Source: Roseateles noduli
GTDB lineage: Bacteria; Pseudomonadota; Gammaproteobacteria; Burkholderiales; Burkholderiaceae_C
Assembly (NCBI GenBank): GCA_002205125.1
Contig: NIOE01000014.1
Coordinates: 178,337-242,336, forward strand
DNA: 64,000 bases
Direction: 5' to 3'
Part shown: piece by piece, positions 34,470-44,456 of the stretch
Layout of the letters: each line of letters starts with the position of its first letter
Position numbering within the stretch: the first letter of the stretch is position 1
The notes under the pieces: model-generated
What the model was told of the DNA's origin: nothing
What the model saw: the letters and a program-made list of their open reading frames with translations, nothing else
Databases searched by the model: none
Made by a program: the position numbers and the translations under genes

Positions 34470-36144
34470 TATTCGCCGCACCATCTTGTGGGTGGTGTTC
34501 ACGATGTCGCTGGTCCTTCTGTGGGACGGCTGGCAGCGGCACAACGGACAGCCGTCGCTGTTCCACCCGGCGCCGGCGAAGGTCGCCACCGCGCCGGCCG
34601 GCCCGGCGTCGGCCGCTTCCGCCGCCGCGCTGCCGGCCGCTGCCGGCGCGTCTGCCGCGGGCACGACCGCCGCGGCCCCGGCCCCGATCAAGAACGAGCT
34701 GGTCACCTTCACGACCGACGTCGTCAAGGCCACCATCGATACCCGCGGCGGCAGCCTGGTCCGCGTCGAGCTGCTCAAGCACCCCGACGACACCAACGCC
34801 AGCGGCCACGTCGTCATCCTGGACCCGATCCGCAACTACAGCGCCCGTTCCGGTCTGCTGAACGTGCCGAATGCGCCCAGCGACCAGACGGTGCTGACGC
34901 TGGTCGACGGCCCGCGCGAGCTCAAGGACGGCCAGGATGCCCTGACCGTCAAGCTGGAAGCCGACCAGGGCGGCGTGAAGCTGGTCAAGACCTACACCTT
35001 CAAGCGCGGCGACTACGCCATCGGCGTGAACCACGAGGTGACCAACACCGGCGCCGCCGCGGTGACGCCGCAGCTGTACCTGCAGCTGGTGCGTGACGGT
35101 CACATCGATCACACCGGTCCGTCCTTCGCCCCGACCTCGTTCGCGGGCCCGGCGATCTACACGGACAAGGCGAAGTACCACAAGCTCTCCTTCGACGACC
35201 TCAAGAAGGGCAAGGCCGAGTACGAGAAGAACGCCGACGACGGCTGGGTCGCGATGGTCCAGCATTACTTCGTCAGCGCCTGGATCCGCAACGAGGCGGG
35301 CCCGCGCGAGTTCAACGTCCGTCCGCTCAACGAGAACCTGTACACCGCCGGCGTGGTGATGAACTTCGCCGCCGTCGCGCCGGGCGCGTCGGCCAAGCTG
35401 GACAACGTGCTGTACGTCGGTCCGCAGGAAGAGAAGAAGCTGGAAGTCCTGGCCCCCGGCCTGGAGCTGGTGAAGGACTACGGCATCTTCAAGATCCTGT
35501 CCAAGCCGCTGTTCTGGCTGCTGGACGTCCTGCACACGATGCTGGGCAACTGGGGCTGGGCGATCATCCTGCTGGTCGTGATGCTGAAGGCCGCGTTCTA
35601 CGGCCTGAACGCCAGCGCGTACCGCAGCATGGCCAAGATGAAGGCGGTGAACCCCCGCATCCAGGAAATGCGCGAGCGCATGAAGGACAAGCCGCAGCAG
35701 ATGCAGCAGGAGATGATGCGCATCTACAAGGAAGAGAAGATCAATCCGCTGGGCAGCTGCCTGCCGATCTTCCTGCAGATGCCCTTCTTCATCGCGCTGT
35801 ACTGGGTGCTGCTGTCCAGCGTCGAGATGCGTGGCGCCCCCTGGGTGATGTGGATCCACGACCTGTCCAAGCCGGACAGCCTGTTCGGTCACCTGTTCGG
35901 CGCGCCCATCGGTCCGCTGCCGCTGCTGATGACGGCGTCCAGCCTGCTGCAGGTGTGGCTGAACCCGCAACCGGCCGACCCGGTGCAGGCCAAGATGATG
36001 TGGATCATGCCGCTGGCCTTCAGCGTGATGTTCTTCTTCTTCCCGTCGGGCCTGGTGCTGTACTGGCTGGTGAACAACATCCTGTCGATCGCCCAGCAAT
36101 GGATGATCAACAAGCAGATCGGCGGCGCCGCCGTGAAGAAGTAG
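34462..36144 (+). CDS. yidC: Membrane protein insertase YidC
   Basis: A 560-residue inner-membrane insertase. One N-terminal transmembrane helix (RRTILWVVFTMSLVLLWDGW) is followed by an Ala/Pro linker (about 35-75) and the large periplasmic beta domain. The conserved C-terminal five-helix core is FWLLDVLHTMLGNWGWAIILL, NPLGSCLPIFLQMPFFIALYW, MTASSLLQVWL and IMPLAFSVMFFFFPSGLVLYWLVNN. It inserts proteins alone or with SecYEG. It is last in the rpmH-rnpA-yidD-yidC group and is followed by a strong terminator (36191-36219). Confidence 0.98.
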   Translation: MTDIRRTILWVVFTMSLVLLWDGWQRHNGQPSLFHPAPAKVATAPAGPASAASAAALPAAAGASAAGTTAAAPAPIKNELVTFTTDVVKATIDTRGGSLVRVELLKHPDDTNASGHVVILDPIRNYSARSGLLNVPNAPSDQTVLTLVDGPRELKDGQDALTVKLEADQGGVKLVKTYTFKRGDYAIGVNHEVTNTGAAAVTPQLYLQLVRDGHIDHTGPSFAPTSFAGPAIYTDKAKYHKLSFDDLKKGKAEYEKNADDGWVAMVQHYFVSAWIRNEAGPREFNVRPLNENLYTAGVVMNFAAVAPGASAKLDNVLYVGPQEEKKLEVLAPGLELVKDYGIFKILSKPLFWLLDVLHTMLGNWGWAIILLVVMLKAAFYGLNASAYRSMAKMKAVNPRIQEMRERMKDKPQQMQQEMMRIYKEEKINPLGSCLPIFLQMPFFIALYWVLLSSVEMRGAPWVMWIHDLSKPDSLFGHLFGAPIGPLPLLMTASSLLQVWLNPQPADPVQAKMMWIMPLAFSVMFFFFPSGLVLYWLVNNILSIAQQWMINKQIGGAAVKK

Positions 36145-36190
36145 GGGAGACCGGCGCGGGAGGCATTCGGCAATTCCTCACGCGCGTCCC

Positions 36191-36219
36191 CAAGCCCCCG
36201 CACCCCGGGGGCTTTTTTT
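36191..36219 (+). terminator. Rho-independent terminator after yidC
   Basis: AGCCCCCG / CGGGGGCT stem (36193-36212 with a small loop) followed by seven T. It lies 50 bp past the yidC stop. Confidence 0.9.
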
Positions 36220-36417
36220 CGTCCGCGCGCAGGCGCTTAATCGAACGCATGCGGGGGTCGCTCCTCCACCCGGCTTGAGGCGGTGGAGGACCGGAGGCGC
36301 CAGGCGACGGCTCACGAGAGTCGGCGACGAGGCCTACCCCGCGCCATCCACGACGACGGCGATGCCGCCCCCGGGCGCATCGCCGTTTTTCATGGGCGCT
36401 GCGAGACAATCGGGCCC

Positions 36418-37794
36418 ATGCTGTCGCGCCACCAGGACCCCATCGCCGCCATCGCCACCGCGCCAGGACGAGGAGCGGTCGGCATCGTGCGGGTGTCCGC
36501 GCCTCAAGACCTGACCCCGCTGGTGACGGCGATCTGCGGTCGTGCGCTGAAGCCGCGCGAGGCCACGTACCTGCCCTTCCGCAGCGCGCAGGGCGAGGCG
36601 ATCGACCACGGCCTGGCGCTGCTGTTCCCGGCGCCGCATTCGTACACCGGCGAACACGTGCTGGAACTGCAGGCGCACGGCGGTCCGGTGGTGCTGCAAC
36701 TGCTGCTGGCGCGCTGCCTGGAGGCCGATCCCGCACTGCGGATGCGCCTGGCCGAACCCGGCGAATTCACGCGGCGCGCGTTCCTCAACGGCAAGCTGGA
36801 CCTCGCGCAGGCCGAGGCGGTGGCCGACCTGATCGATGCGAGCACCGAAGCGGCGGCCCGCAGCGCCGGCCGGGCGCTGGCCGGCGCGCTGAGCGGCGAG
36901 GTCGGCGGCTTGCGCGACGGGCTGATCCAGCTGCGCATGCTGGTCGAGGCGACACTGGACTTCCCCGAGGAGGAGATCGATTTCCTCGAGCAGGCCGATG
37001 CGCTGGGCAAGCTGCGCCGCCTGCTGGTCCGCGTGGAAGCCTTGCTCGACCGCAGCCGCCAGGGCGCGATCCTGCGCGAGGGCATCAAGGTCGTGCTGGC
37101 GGGGCAGCCCAACGTCGGCAAGAGCTCGCTGCTGAATGCGCTGGCCGGCGCGGAGCTGGCGATCGTGACGCCGATTCCCGGAACGACGCGGGACAAGCTG
37201 AGCCAGACCATCCAGATCGAAGGCGTGCCGCTGCACATCAGCGACACAGCGGGCCTGCGCGACACCGAGGACGAGGTCGAGCGCATCGGCGTGGCGCGCA
37301 GCTGGGATGCGATCGCGGACGCGGACGTGGTGCTGTTCCTGCACGACCTGACGCGCGTCGGCCATGCGGACTACGAGTCCGAGGACGCCGAGATCCGCGG
37401 ACGCCTCGCGAGCGTCGATCCGGCGCGGATCCTGCAGATCTACAACAAGGCCGACGCTCACGCGCCGGCATCGCTGCCGACCGGCGCGCTGACGTTGTCG
37501 GCGAAGACGGGCGAGGGCCTGGATGGGCTGCGGCGCAAGCTGCTGGAGCAGGTCGGCTGGCACGCGGTGCCGGAAGGGCTCTTCATCGCGAGAGAGCGCC
37601 ACGTGCAGGCGCTGCGCCGCACGCGCGAGCACATCGAACTGGCGCTGCTCCAGGCCGAGGCGCAGCCGCCGGCGCTGGACCTGATGGCCGAGGAACTGCG
37701 CCTGGCGCATGACGCGCTCGGCGAGATCACCGGCGCGTTCACCGCCGACGACCTGCTGGGGGAGATCTTCAGCAGGTTCTGCATCGGCAAGTGA
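36418..37794 (+). CDS. mnmE: tRNA uridine-5-carboxymethylaminomethyl(34) synthesis GTPase
   Basis: A 458-residue GTPase that, with MnmG, modifies the wobble uridine of tRNAs. The N-terminal tetrahydrofolate-binding domain has [20 protein letters not shown], the helical domain follows, and the G domain has [16 protein letters not shown] (G1), TPIPGTTRD (G2), DTAGLRD (G3) and YNKAD (G4). The C-terminal FCIGK carries the catalytic Cys. ATG 36418 is the standard start; the frame opens earlier spuriously. It is placed after its own promoter region rather than directly coupled to yidC. Confidence 0.98.
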   Translation: MLSRHQDPIAAIATAPGRGAVGIVRVSAPQDLTPLVTAICGRALKPREATYLPFRSAQGEAIDHGLALLFPAPHSYTGEHVLELQAHGGPVVLQLLLARCLEADPALRMRLAEPGEFTRRAFLNGKLDLAQAEAVADLIDASTEAAARSAGRALAGALSGEVGGLRDGLIQLRMLVEATLDFPEEEIDFLEQADALGKLRRLLVRVEALLDRSRQGAILREGIKVVLAGQPNVGKSSLLNALAGAELAIVTPIPGTTRDKLSQTIQIEGVPLHISDTAGLRDTEDEVERIGVARSWDAIADADVVLFLHDLTRVGHADYESEDAEIRGRLASVDPARILQIYNKADAHAPASLPTGALTLSAKTGEGLDGLRRKLLEQVGWHAVPEGLFIARERHVQALRRTREHIELALLQAEAQPPALDLMAEELRLAHDALGEITGAFTADDLLGEIFSRFCIGK

Positions 37795-37806
37795 TCGGGA
37801 CGGGCC

Positions 37807-38367
37807 TCAATGCCCGTCGAAGTCCACCAGCGAGAAGACCTTCAGACCGCCGTCGCGCAGCCGTTTCGAGCCGCCCAGCTCCGGCAGATCCACGATCGCC
37901 GCGCCTTCGATGACTTCGGCGCCCAGGCGCTCCAGCAGCCGCTTGCCGGCCATCATCGTGCCGCCGGTCGCGATCAGGTCGTCGATGAGCAAGACCCGGT
38001 CCCCCGCCTCCACGGCGTCGGTGTGCATCTCCACGGTGGCGCTGCCGTATTCGAGTTCATAGGTTTCCTGCACCGTCGTGAAGGGCAGCTTGCCCTTCTT
38101 GCGGATCGGCACGAACCCGACGTTCAGCTCGTACGCGAGCACCGAACCGATGATGAAACCGCGCGCATCCAGGCCGGCGATCGCGTCGGGACGGGCGTCG
38201 AAGTAGCGGTGGACGAACTGGTCGATCAGCACCCGGAACGCCCGGGGGTTCGAGAGCAGCGGCGTGATGTCGCGGAACTGCACACCCGCGGACGGCCAGT
38301 CCGGCACGGTGCGGATCTGCTGCTTCAGGAAGACGATCGGATCCAGGGTGGGGTCGGCGTGCGGCAT
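37807..38367 (-). CDS. apt: Adenine phosphoribosyltransferase
   Basis: A 186-residue purine-salvage enzyme converting adenine and PRPP to AMP. It has [48 protein letters not shown] and the PRPP-binding loop [13 protein letters not shown], and ends near LVDFDGH. Length is normal. It is convergent with mnmE, with 12 bp between stops. Confidence 0.97.
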   Translation of the reverse strand: MPHADPTLDPIVFLKQQIRTVPDWPSAGVQFRDITPLLSNPRAFRVLIDQFVHRYFDARPDAIAGLDARGFIIGSVLAYELNVGFVPIRKKGKLPFTTVQETYELEYGSATVEMHTDAVEAGDRVLLIDDLIATGGTMMAGKRLLERLGAEVIEGAAIVDLPELGGSKRLRDGGLKVFSLVDFDGH

Positions 38368-38434
38368 GGACGCGATTGTCGCGCCGCCGTGCTCCGCCGA
38401 GGAACCGCCGAGAAACCGCCCTTGCGACGCCGGC

Positions 38435-39949
38435 TCAGGCCGTCTGCTGCTGGCAGATCAGCCGCGCCCGGCCGGCCTGCTTGGCCTCGTAGAGCGCCGA
38501 GTCCGCCGTCTGGATCAGCCGCTGGGCCGCGTCGCCGTTCTGCGGAATGAAGGACGCCACCCCGATCGACAGGCTCACCGAGCGTCTCACCGGCGAGCCC
38601 ACATGCTCGATCGCGGCCAGCCGCACGCTGTCCAGGCAGCGTTGCGCGACGACCTGGGCGCCGGCCAGGTCGGTGTCGACCAGCAACACCGCGAATTCCT
38701 CGCCGCCGTAGCGGCAGACCGATTCGCCGCCCCGGCCCGCGCAGCTGCGCAGCAGGGTCGCGACGCGCCGCAGGCAGTCGTCGCCGGAAACGTGGCCGTA
38801 GCAGTCGTTGTATTGCTTGAAGTGGTCGATGTCGACCATCAGCAGCGCCAGCGGCCGGTTGGCGCGGGTCGCGCGGTGCCATTCCGTCTGCAGCAGCTGA
38901 TCGAAGAGTCGCCGGTTGCCCACACCCGTCAGCCCGTCCGTCGTCGACTGCCGCGCGAGCAGCTCATTCGCGCGTCGCAGCCGCTCTTCCTGGCGCTTGC
39001 GCTCGGTCAGGTCGGTGACGATGCAGACGTACAGGTGGATGGTGTCGGTGCGGACTTCGGCCAGCGCCAGCTGCAGGTGCAGCGCTTCGCCGCTGCGGTG
39101 CCGCGCCGTGAATTCCCGCGGCTGGCCGAGCAGGGCGCGCGGGTCCAGCGGCGCATCCGAGGCCGCGCCCGAGTCGGGCGAGGTCGCAGCCGCCGTGCCC
39201 AGCAGCATGCCGAGGTGGACGCCCTGCAGCTCCGCCGCGGTGAAGCCGAACAGCTGCTCGCAGCTCGGGTTGGCCTCCAGCACGTGACCGCCCGAATCCA
39301 GCGTCAGGATCCCGTTGGCCGCCGATTCGATCGTCGCCCGCAGCTGCGCCCGGCTCGCGGCCAGCCGCTGCTGCTCGTGGATCAGGTCCGTCACGTCCAT
39401 GCGCACGCCGACGATGCCGCCGGAGGGCGTGCGGGACTCGTAGATGCGCAGCCACATGTCGTCGTGCACGCGCTGCAGCAGCGGCGTCAGCTGCAGGCCG
39501 CGCGCCTGCTTGCGCTCCTCCAGCCACTCCGGCTCGCGGCCGCGGGCCTCGGGGATGCCGCCGCGGGCCAGCGACTCCCGCACCAGGTCCTCGAAGGTGG
39601 ACTTGTGCTGGAAGTGCCGCAGCATGTGCGGATAGATCTCGACCAGGCGCTTGTTGTAGGCGATCAGGCGATCCTCGGCGTCGAAGATCTCCACGCTGGC
39701 CGGCAGGGCGTCGATGGCTTCCTCCATCGTGCGCTGGGCCAGCTTCGCCCGCGTCTGGGCGCGCGCCAGGGTCGACACGACCGCCACCGCCAGCACCACG
39801 GTCAGGACCAGCGAGGCCATCCCGACCCAGGCCAGCCAGCCGTCCACCGCCAGACCGCCCAGGGCGACCGTCAGCACGATGGCCTGCAGGCCGACCAGCA
39901 GCGCGAACGCCAGCAGCGGCCAGGTGCGGACTTCGGCGAATCGGTTCAT
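38435..39949 (-). CDS. PAS-domain diguanylate cyclase
   Basis: A 504-residue inner-membrane c-di-GMP synthase. Two N-terminal helices ([38 protein letters not shown]) are followed by PAS-like sensor domain 1 ([21 protein letters not shown]), PAS domain 2 ([22 protein letters not shown]) and a GGDEF domain with [21 protein letters not shown] and the active-site [10 protein letters not shown]. The residues before it, RGGESVCRY, do not form the RxxD inhibitory site, so product inhibition may be lost. It stands alone between apt and the ACAD gene. Confidence 0.93.
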   Translation of the reverse strand: MNRFAEVRTWPLLAFALLVGLQAIVLTVALGGLAVDGWLAWVGMASLVLTVVLAVAVVSTLARAQTRAKLAQRTMEEAIDALPASVEIFDAEDRLIAYNKRLVEIYPHMLRHFQHKSTFEDLVRESLARGGIPEARGREPEWLEERKQARGLQLTPLLQRVHDDMWLRIYESRTPSGGIVGVRMDVTDLIHEQQRLAASRAQLRATIESAANGILTLDSGGHVLEANPSCEQLFGFTAAELQGVHLGMLLGTAAATSPDSGAASDAPLDPRALLGQPREFTARHRSGEALHLQLALAEVRTDTIHLYVCIVTDLTERKRQEERLRRANELLARQSTTDGLTGVGNRRLFDQLLQTEWHRATRANRPLALLMVDIDHFKQYNDCYGHVSGDDCLRRVATLLRSCAGRGGESVCRYGGEEFAVLLVDTDLAGAQVVAQRCLDSVRLAAIEHVGSPVRRSVSLSIGVASFIPQNGDAAQRLIQTADSALYEAKQAGRARLICQQQTA

Positions 39950-40110
39950 CGCGGGTGGGGCGCGCGGGCAGGCGTCCGGAAAAAAGGGTGGCTGATCCTA
40001 GCCACCCCGCCCCGCGATGAAAACCGCTCTCCCGGGGGAGAAGCGGGTTCCGGCGACGTCCCCCCGTTGGTGTGGTGCCACGCTTTGTGTGCGACGGTGT
40101 ACGGAAAGGC

Positions 40111-41370
40111 TCAACCGCCGCGGGTGATCGGCATCTCGCCGGCGTTGGGCAGGGTCATGTGGCGGGACAGTTCCAGCTTCGCCAGGGAGTTGCGGTGCAC
40201 CTCGTCCGGACCGTCGGCGAAGCGCAAGGTCCGCTGGCCCGCCCACATGTAGGCCAGCGGCGTGTCGTCGCTGACGCCCATCCCGCCATGCACCTGCATC
40301 GCCCAGTCGATGACCTTGAGCGCCATGCTGGGCGCCACGATCTTGATCATCGCGATCTCGGCCTTGGCGACCTTGTTGCCGACGGTGTCCATCATGTAGG
40401 CCGCCTTCAGCGTCAGCAGACGGGCCTGCTCGATGCTGCAGCGCGACTCGGCGATGCGTTCCTGCGTCACCGTCTGTTGCGCGATGGTCTTGCCGAAGGC
40501 CACCCGGGAGACCGCCCGCTTGCACATCAGTTCCAGCGCCCGCTCCGCCGCGCCGATCGATCGCATGCAGTGGTGGATGCGCCCCGGGCCGAGGCGGCCC
40601 TGCGCGATCTCGAAGCCGCGACCCTCGCCCAGCAGGATGTGGTCCACCGGCACGCGCACGTTCTTCAGCTCGATCTCCATGTGGCCGTGCGGCGCGTCGT
40701 CGTAGCCGAAGACGCTCAGATGGCGCTTGACGGTGATGCCCGGCGTGTTGGCCGGCACCAGCACCATCGACTGCTGCTCATGGCGGCCTGCGTCGGGATT
40801 GGTCTTGCCCATCACGATGTAGAGCGCGCAGCGCGGATCGCCGGCGCCCGACGACCACCACTTCGTCCCGTTGATGACGTACTCGTCGCCGTCGCGGTCG
40901 ATGCGGCACTGGATGTTGGTGGCGTCGGACGACGCCACGTCCGGCTCCGTCATCAGGAAGGCGGAGCGGATCTCGCCGCGCAGCAGCGGCTCCAGCCAGC
41001 GGTCCTTGTGGGCCTCGCTGCCGTAGCGCTCGATCGTCTCCATGTTGCCGGTGTCCGGCGCCGAGCAGTTGAAGACTTCCGGCGCCCAGTACACGCGGCC
41101 CATGATCTCGCACAGCGGCGCGTATTCGAGGTTGGACAGGCCTTCCGGCGCGCGCGGCGAGCGCGGCAGGAACAGGTTCCACAGTCCGGCGGCGCGCGCC
41201 TTGGGCTTGAGCTCCTCGATCACCTTCGTCGGGATCCAGGCGTTGCCGCCGCGCCGGTTGGCCTCGATCTCCTCGTGATAGCGCTTCTCGTTGGGATAGA
41301 TGTGCGCATCGAAGAACGCGAGCAGGCGTTCGCGCAGCTGTTCAACCTTGGGGCTGTAGTCGAAGTTCAT
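40111..41370 (-). CDS. Acyl-CoA dehydrogenase, ACAD10/11-like
   Basis: A 419-residue FAD enzyme. It has [33 protein letters not shown] (FAD/substrate region), [38 protein letters not shown] and [19 protein letters not shown]. The [28 protein letters not shown] start is typical of the ACAD10/11-like clade (about 400-420 aa). It is 11 bp downstream of a histidine-phosphatase gene on the same strand, so they are cotranscribed. ACAD10/11-like enzymes are linked to degradation of hydroxylated fatty acids via phosphorylated intermediates; whether this one is remains inference. Confidence 0.92.
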   Translation of the reverse strand: MNFDYSPKVEQLRERLLAFFDAHIYPNEKRYHEEIEANRRGGNAWIPTKVIEELKPKARAAGLWNLFLPRSPRAPEGLSNLEYAPLCEIMGRVYWAPEVFNCSAPDTGNMETIERYGSEAHKDRWLEPLLRGEIRSAFLMTEPDVASSDATNIQCRIDRDGDEYVINGTKWWSSGAGDPRCALYIVMGKTNPDAGRHEQQSMVLVPANTPGITVKRHLSVFGYDDAPHGHMEIELKNVRVPVDHILLGEGRGFEIAQGRLGPGRIHHCMRSIGAAERALELMCKRAVSRVAFGKTIAQQTVTQERIAESRCSIEQARLLTLKAAYMMDTVGNKVAKAEIAMIKIVAPSMALKVIDWAMQVHGGMGVSDDTPLAYMWAGQRTLRFADGPDEVHRNSLAKLELSRHMTLPNAGEMPITRGG

Positions 41371-41381
41371 GGAGAGGTCCT

Positions 41382-42128
41382 TCAGCCGCGTTGGCTGCGA
41401 TAACGGAGGTACTGCGCGTACAGCGCTTCCATCGTGGTGGCCCGCTCATCCGCATGCAGCGGATGCGACGGAGCGAAATTGCAGACGCGCAGCAGCCAGC
41501 TCGCGGGGGAGTCCCCGGTCGGCGGCGCCACGTCCAGCACGTTGATGCAGGCCGGCGACTGGACCCAGCTGCCCAGCATCACGCGCTGGCCGCCGGTGAC
41601 CGCGTGCGACAGGAGGGCCGCGTTGACCACGCCGTGCAACACCAGCAGCGCGCAGTCCCAGTCGGGATCGGCCTGCAGCCGCGCGACGCCGCCGAGCACG
41701 CGGTCCAGCAGTTCGCCGACGCTCTCGCCGTTCAGGAAGCGTTGAGACTCCGCGACCGGGCTGCGCTGCAGGCCGTTGAAGGCCTGGGCGAGGTCCGCGT
41801 CCGGGATGTCGCCGAGGCGTCCGCCGCGGATCTCCTGCCACTCGGGCCAGGTCTGCGGCTGGAGGTCGGCTTGGCCGGCGTGACGCAGCACCAGGTCCGC
41901 GGTCTCGACGGTGCGGGGCAGGCCCGACACGATCGCGCGGTCGAAGCGCACGCCCGCGGCGCGGAAGGCCTCGCCGGCGGCCTGCGCCTGGGCGATGCCG
42001 TCGTCGTTGAGCCGCACCTGCTCGGGCAGCACCGGACGGCCCGTCGTGCCGTCGAAGTAGGTCACCGCGCCATGGCGCATCAGGTAGATGCGGCGGCGTT
42101 GCGGGCTGCGGGGCTGGGTGTCCAACAT
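41382..42128 (-). CDS. Histidine phosphatase family protein
   Basis: A 248-residue phosphoglycerate-mutase-like phosphatase. It has [11 protein letters not shown] (RHG catalytic motif), [31 protein letters not shown], the conserved second-half Glu in [14 protein letters not shown], and [17 protein letters not shown] with the second catalytic His. First gene of a two-gene transcript with the ACAD11-like dehydrogenase. The substrate is unknown; the pairing suggests a phosphorylated acyl intermediate. Confidence 0.9.
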   Translation of the reverse strand: MLDTQPRSPQRRRIYLMRHGAVTYFDGTTGRPVLPEQVRLNDDGIAQAQAAGEAFRAAGVRFDRAIVSGLPRTVETADLVLRHAGQADLQPQTWPEWQEIRGGRLGDIPDADLAQAFNGLQRSPVAESQRFLNGESVGELLDRVLGGVARLQADPDWDCALLVLHGVVNAALLSHAVTGGQRVMLGSWVQSPACINVLDVAPPTGDSPASWLLRVCNFAPSHPLHADERATTMEALYAQYLRYRSQRG

Positions 42129-42190
42129 GAGCGGCAGTGTGGCCCAACGCCTGAGACCGCACTGTCACGCAGGCGGCAACCCCCCCCGCA

Positions 42191-42301
42191 GCCGTCGCAG
42201 CTCTGCTTTGGGCGCCTCGCGTCGTTGCAAATCCTCGCCATAGCTGGGCTATGGCTGCGGTTTGCGCCTAGCGATGCATCCCAAATCAGAGCCGCGACGG
42301 C
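42191..42301. repeat. Long imperfect inverted repeat, 54-nt arms, 3-nt loop
   Basis: Left arm 42191-42244 and right arm 42248-42301 fold onto each other around TGG. Tips (CCATAGC/GCTATGG) and bases (GCCGTCGCAG with its complement-like GCGACGGC end) match well, and the middle is bulged: 37 of 54 positions pair without gaps. It lies in the gap between divergent genes and looks like a REP/MITE-type element rather than a terminator, since no T-run follows. Confidence 0.65.
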
Positions 42302-42365
42302 CGCGGGGGATCGCTGTTCACGCGCCACAATCGCGCCCTCCTGTTTGATTCGTTCTGACGCCTTG

Positions 42366-44456
42366 GTGACAAGCTCCCCCACGACGCCCTTCCATCGCCC
42401 GCACGGTCCGCATGCTGCCGGTGACGTCGCGCTGCGCGACGACATCCAGGTCCTGCGCGCGATCGCCGTGCTGTGGGTGCTGCTGTATCACGCGCAGATC
42501 CCCGGCGCGTCGGGCGGCTACCTCGGCGTCGACATCTTCTTCGTCATCTCCGGCTACCTGATCACGGGGCTGATCCAGCGCGCACTGCAGCGCGGCGACT
42601 TCAGCTTCCGCGCGTTCTACGGGCGACGCGCGCGGCGGCTGCTGCCGGCCGCGTATGTCGTGCTCGGGGCGACCTTGCTGATCGCGCCGTGGGCGCTCAA
42701 CCGCAGCGAGCAGATCGACTTCGTCGGACAGCTGCTCGGCGCGCTTGGCTTCGCCAACAACGTCGTGCTGTGGCGGCAGACGGGCTACTTCCAGGGCGCC
42801 TCCGACCTCAAGCCGCTGCTGCACTTCTGGTCGCTGGCGCTGGAGGAGCAGTACTACCTCGTGCTGCCCGCGCTCCTGGTCTTCAGCCCCGCGCGCCTTA
42901 GAGTCGGTGTGGCGATCGTCGTCACGGCGGCCAGCCTCGGCCTGCTGCTCTGGTGGCAGCCCATCGACGCCAGCGGCGCGTTCTACCTGTTGCCGACGCG
43001 CGCTTGGGAACTGGGACTCGGATCGATCGGTGCGTTGATGAGCGGCTCGCGATTCGGGACGGGCGCGGCGTCCGTACAGCGGCTGCTGCGATGGCTCTCG
43101 TGGCCGGCGTGGGCGCTGCTCTTGATCGTGCCGATCGTTCCGCAATGGTTCGGCGCCGCGCATCCCGGACCGGCTGCGCTCGTCGTCGGCATCGCGACGC
43201 TGATCCTGCTGTTGCGCGAGCCCGCCCGCCTCCCGCTCGCAGCCGCGCCGCTCATCCGCATCGGCGACTGGTCCTATGCGCTGTACCTCGTCCACTGGCC
43301 GCTGATCGCCTTCCTCCACAACGCGTGGGTCGGATTGAAGGCGGATCCGCATGCGCTGATGGTCTGGCGGGTCGGGGCGGTGCTGCTCGCGTTCCCCTTG
43401 GCGTGGGCGCTGCATCGCGCCGTGGAGCGGCCCGCCAAGGCCATGCTCACCGGTCGACGTGGCGCTCTTGTGCTCGGCTCCGGCACGGCGGTGCTGGCGG
43501 TCGGTGGCATCGTGCTGGCGCTGCACAAACCCGCGCCGGGCGCCATCGATTTCGTCGAACTGCGCAAGGCCAACTACGGCCTGTCCGCCAACTGCGATGC
43601 CGAAGAACCGTTCGACGGTCGCGAGGACTGCCGCACGCGTCCCGGCGCACGATGGATGGTCTGGGGCGACTCCTATGCGATGCATCTGGTGCCAGGCCTG
43701 GTCCGCGTGGCCAGCGACCAGGGCCTGGTCCAGGCGACGAAGTCGTCGTGCGGGCCCTTCCCTGGGCTGACGCCGGTGCGGCCTGAACTCGGTCGGGGCA
43801 ACACCTTCGCGGCGCCGTGGATCGAGCAGTGCCAGGCCTTCAACGCGTCGGTGCTGCGTTGGCTGGAGCGTCATCCGGAGATCGACACCGTGGTCCTGTC
43901 GAGCCTGTTGACGCAGTACCTCGATGACTCGAAGTACGAGCTCCAGCGCACCCGCGGCGGCGAACGCCTGAAGGGCGAGCCGGCCATGCGCGCTGCGCTG
44001 CTGGACGACATGACGGCGACCGTGAAGCGTCTGCGCGCGATGGGCAAGCGGGTGATGGTGGTGGCGCCGCCGCCGTCGGCGCCCTTCGACATCGCGGGGT
44101 GCCTGGAACGGCGTCAGGCGCGGCGCTGGACGATAGGCGCGACGCCGGGCTGCGTGATCGACGAGGCGGACGACGCGCGTCGCCGCGCCGCCGAGCACCG
44201 TTTCATCGCCGAACTGGCGAAGTCCGATGCGCGTCTGCCGGTGCTCCGTTTCGAGCCGCTCCTGTGCGACGGGACGACCTGCCAGGTCGAGCGCGATGGT
44301 GTGCCGCTCTACCGGGACCAGGGGCATCTGAGCCACGAGGGTTCGCGGCTGCTGATGCCGGCCGTGATGTCCGAGTCGCTCGGCGAACGGCAGATCGCCC
44401 TGTCAACCCACCAGCAAGCCGTGTTCAGCGCGCGCGAGGGCCTCGGGCGTCCCTGA
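42366..44456 (+). CDS. OafA/YrhL-type acyltransferase with C-terminal SGNH domain
   Basis: A 696-residue membrane acyltransferase that likely O-acetylates a surface polysaccharide. The N-terminal acyltransferase-3 domain has LRAIAVLWVLLYHAQIPGASGGYLGVDIFFVISGYLIT, with the essential His, and about ten transmembrane helices to about residue 380 (SLALEEQYYLVLPALLV; RIGDWSYALYLVHWPLIAFLHNAW). The C-terminal periplasmic half is SGNH-like (WMVWGDSYAMHLVPGLV with GDS, VVLSSLLTQYL, and YRDQGHLSHEGSRLL with the late Asp-His). The GTG at 42366 (or TTG 42363) is used because no ATG is in frame. The last 54 bp overlap the convergent antiporter gene. Confidence 0.9.
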   Translation: MTSSPTTPFHRPHGPHAAGDVALRDDIQVLRAIAVLWVLLYHAQIPGASGGYLGVDIFFVISGYLITGLIQRALQRGDFSFRAFYGRRARRLLPAAYVVLGATLLIAPWALNRSEQIDFVGQLLGALGFANNVVLWRQTGYFQGASDLKPLLHFWSLALEEQYYLVLPALLVFSPARLRVGVAIVVTAASLGLLLWWQPIDASGAFYLLPTRAWELGLGSIGALMSGSRFGTGAASVQRLLRWLSWPAWALLLIVPIVPQWFGAAHPGPAALVVGIATLILLLREPARLPLAAAPLIRIGDWSYALYLVHWPLIAFLHNAWVGLKADPHALMVWRVGAVLLAFPLAWALHRAVERPAKAMLTGRRGALVLGSGTAVLAVGGIVLALHKPAPGAIDFVELRKANYGLSANCDAEEPFDGREDCRTRPGARWMVWGDSYAMHLVPGLVRVASDQGLVQATKSSCGPFPGLTPVRPELGRGNTFAAPWIEQCQAFNASVLRWLERHPEIDTVVLSSLLTQYLDDSKYELQRTRGGERLKGEPAMRAALLDDMTATVKRLRAMGKRVMVVAPPPSAPFDIAGCLERRQARRWTIGATPGCVIDEADDARRRAAEHRFIAELAKSDARLPVLRFEPLLCDGTTCQVERDGVPLYRDQGHLSHEGSRLLMPAVMSESLGERQIALSTHQQAVFSAREGLGRP

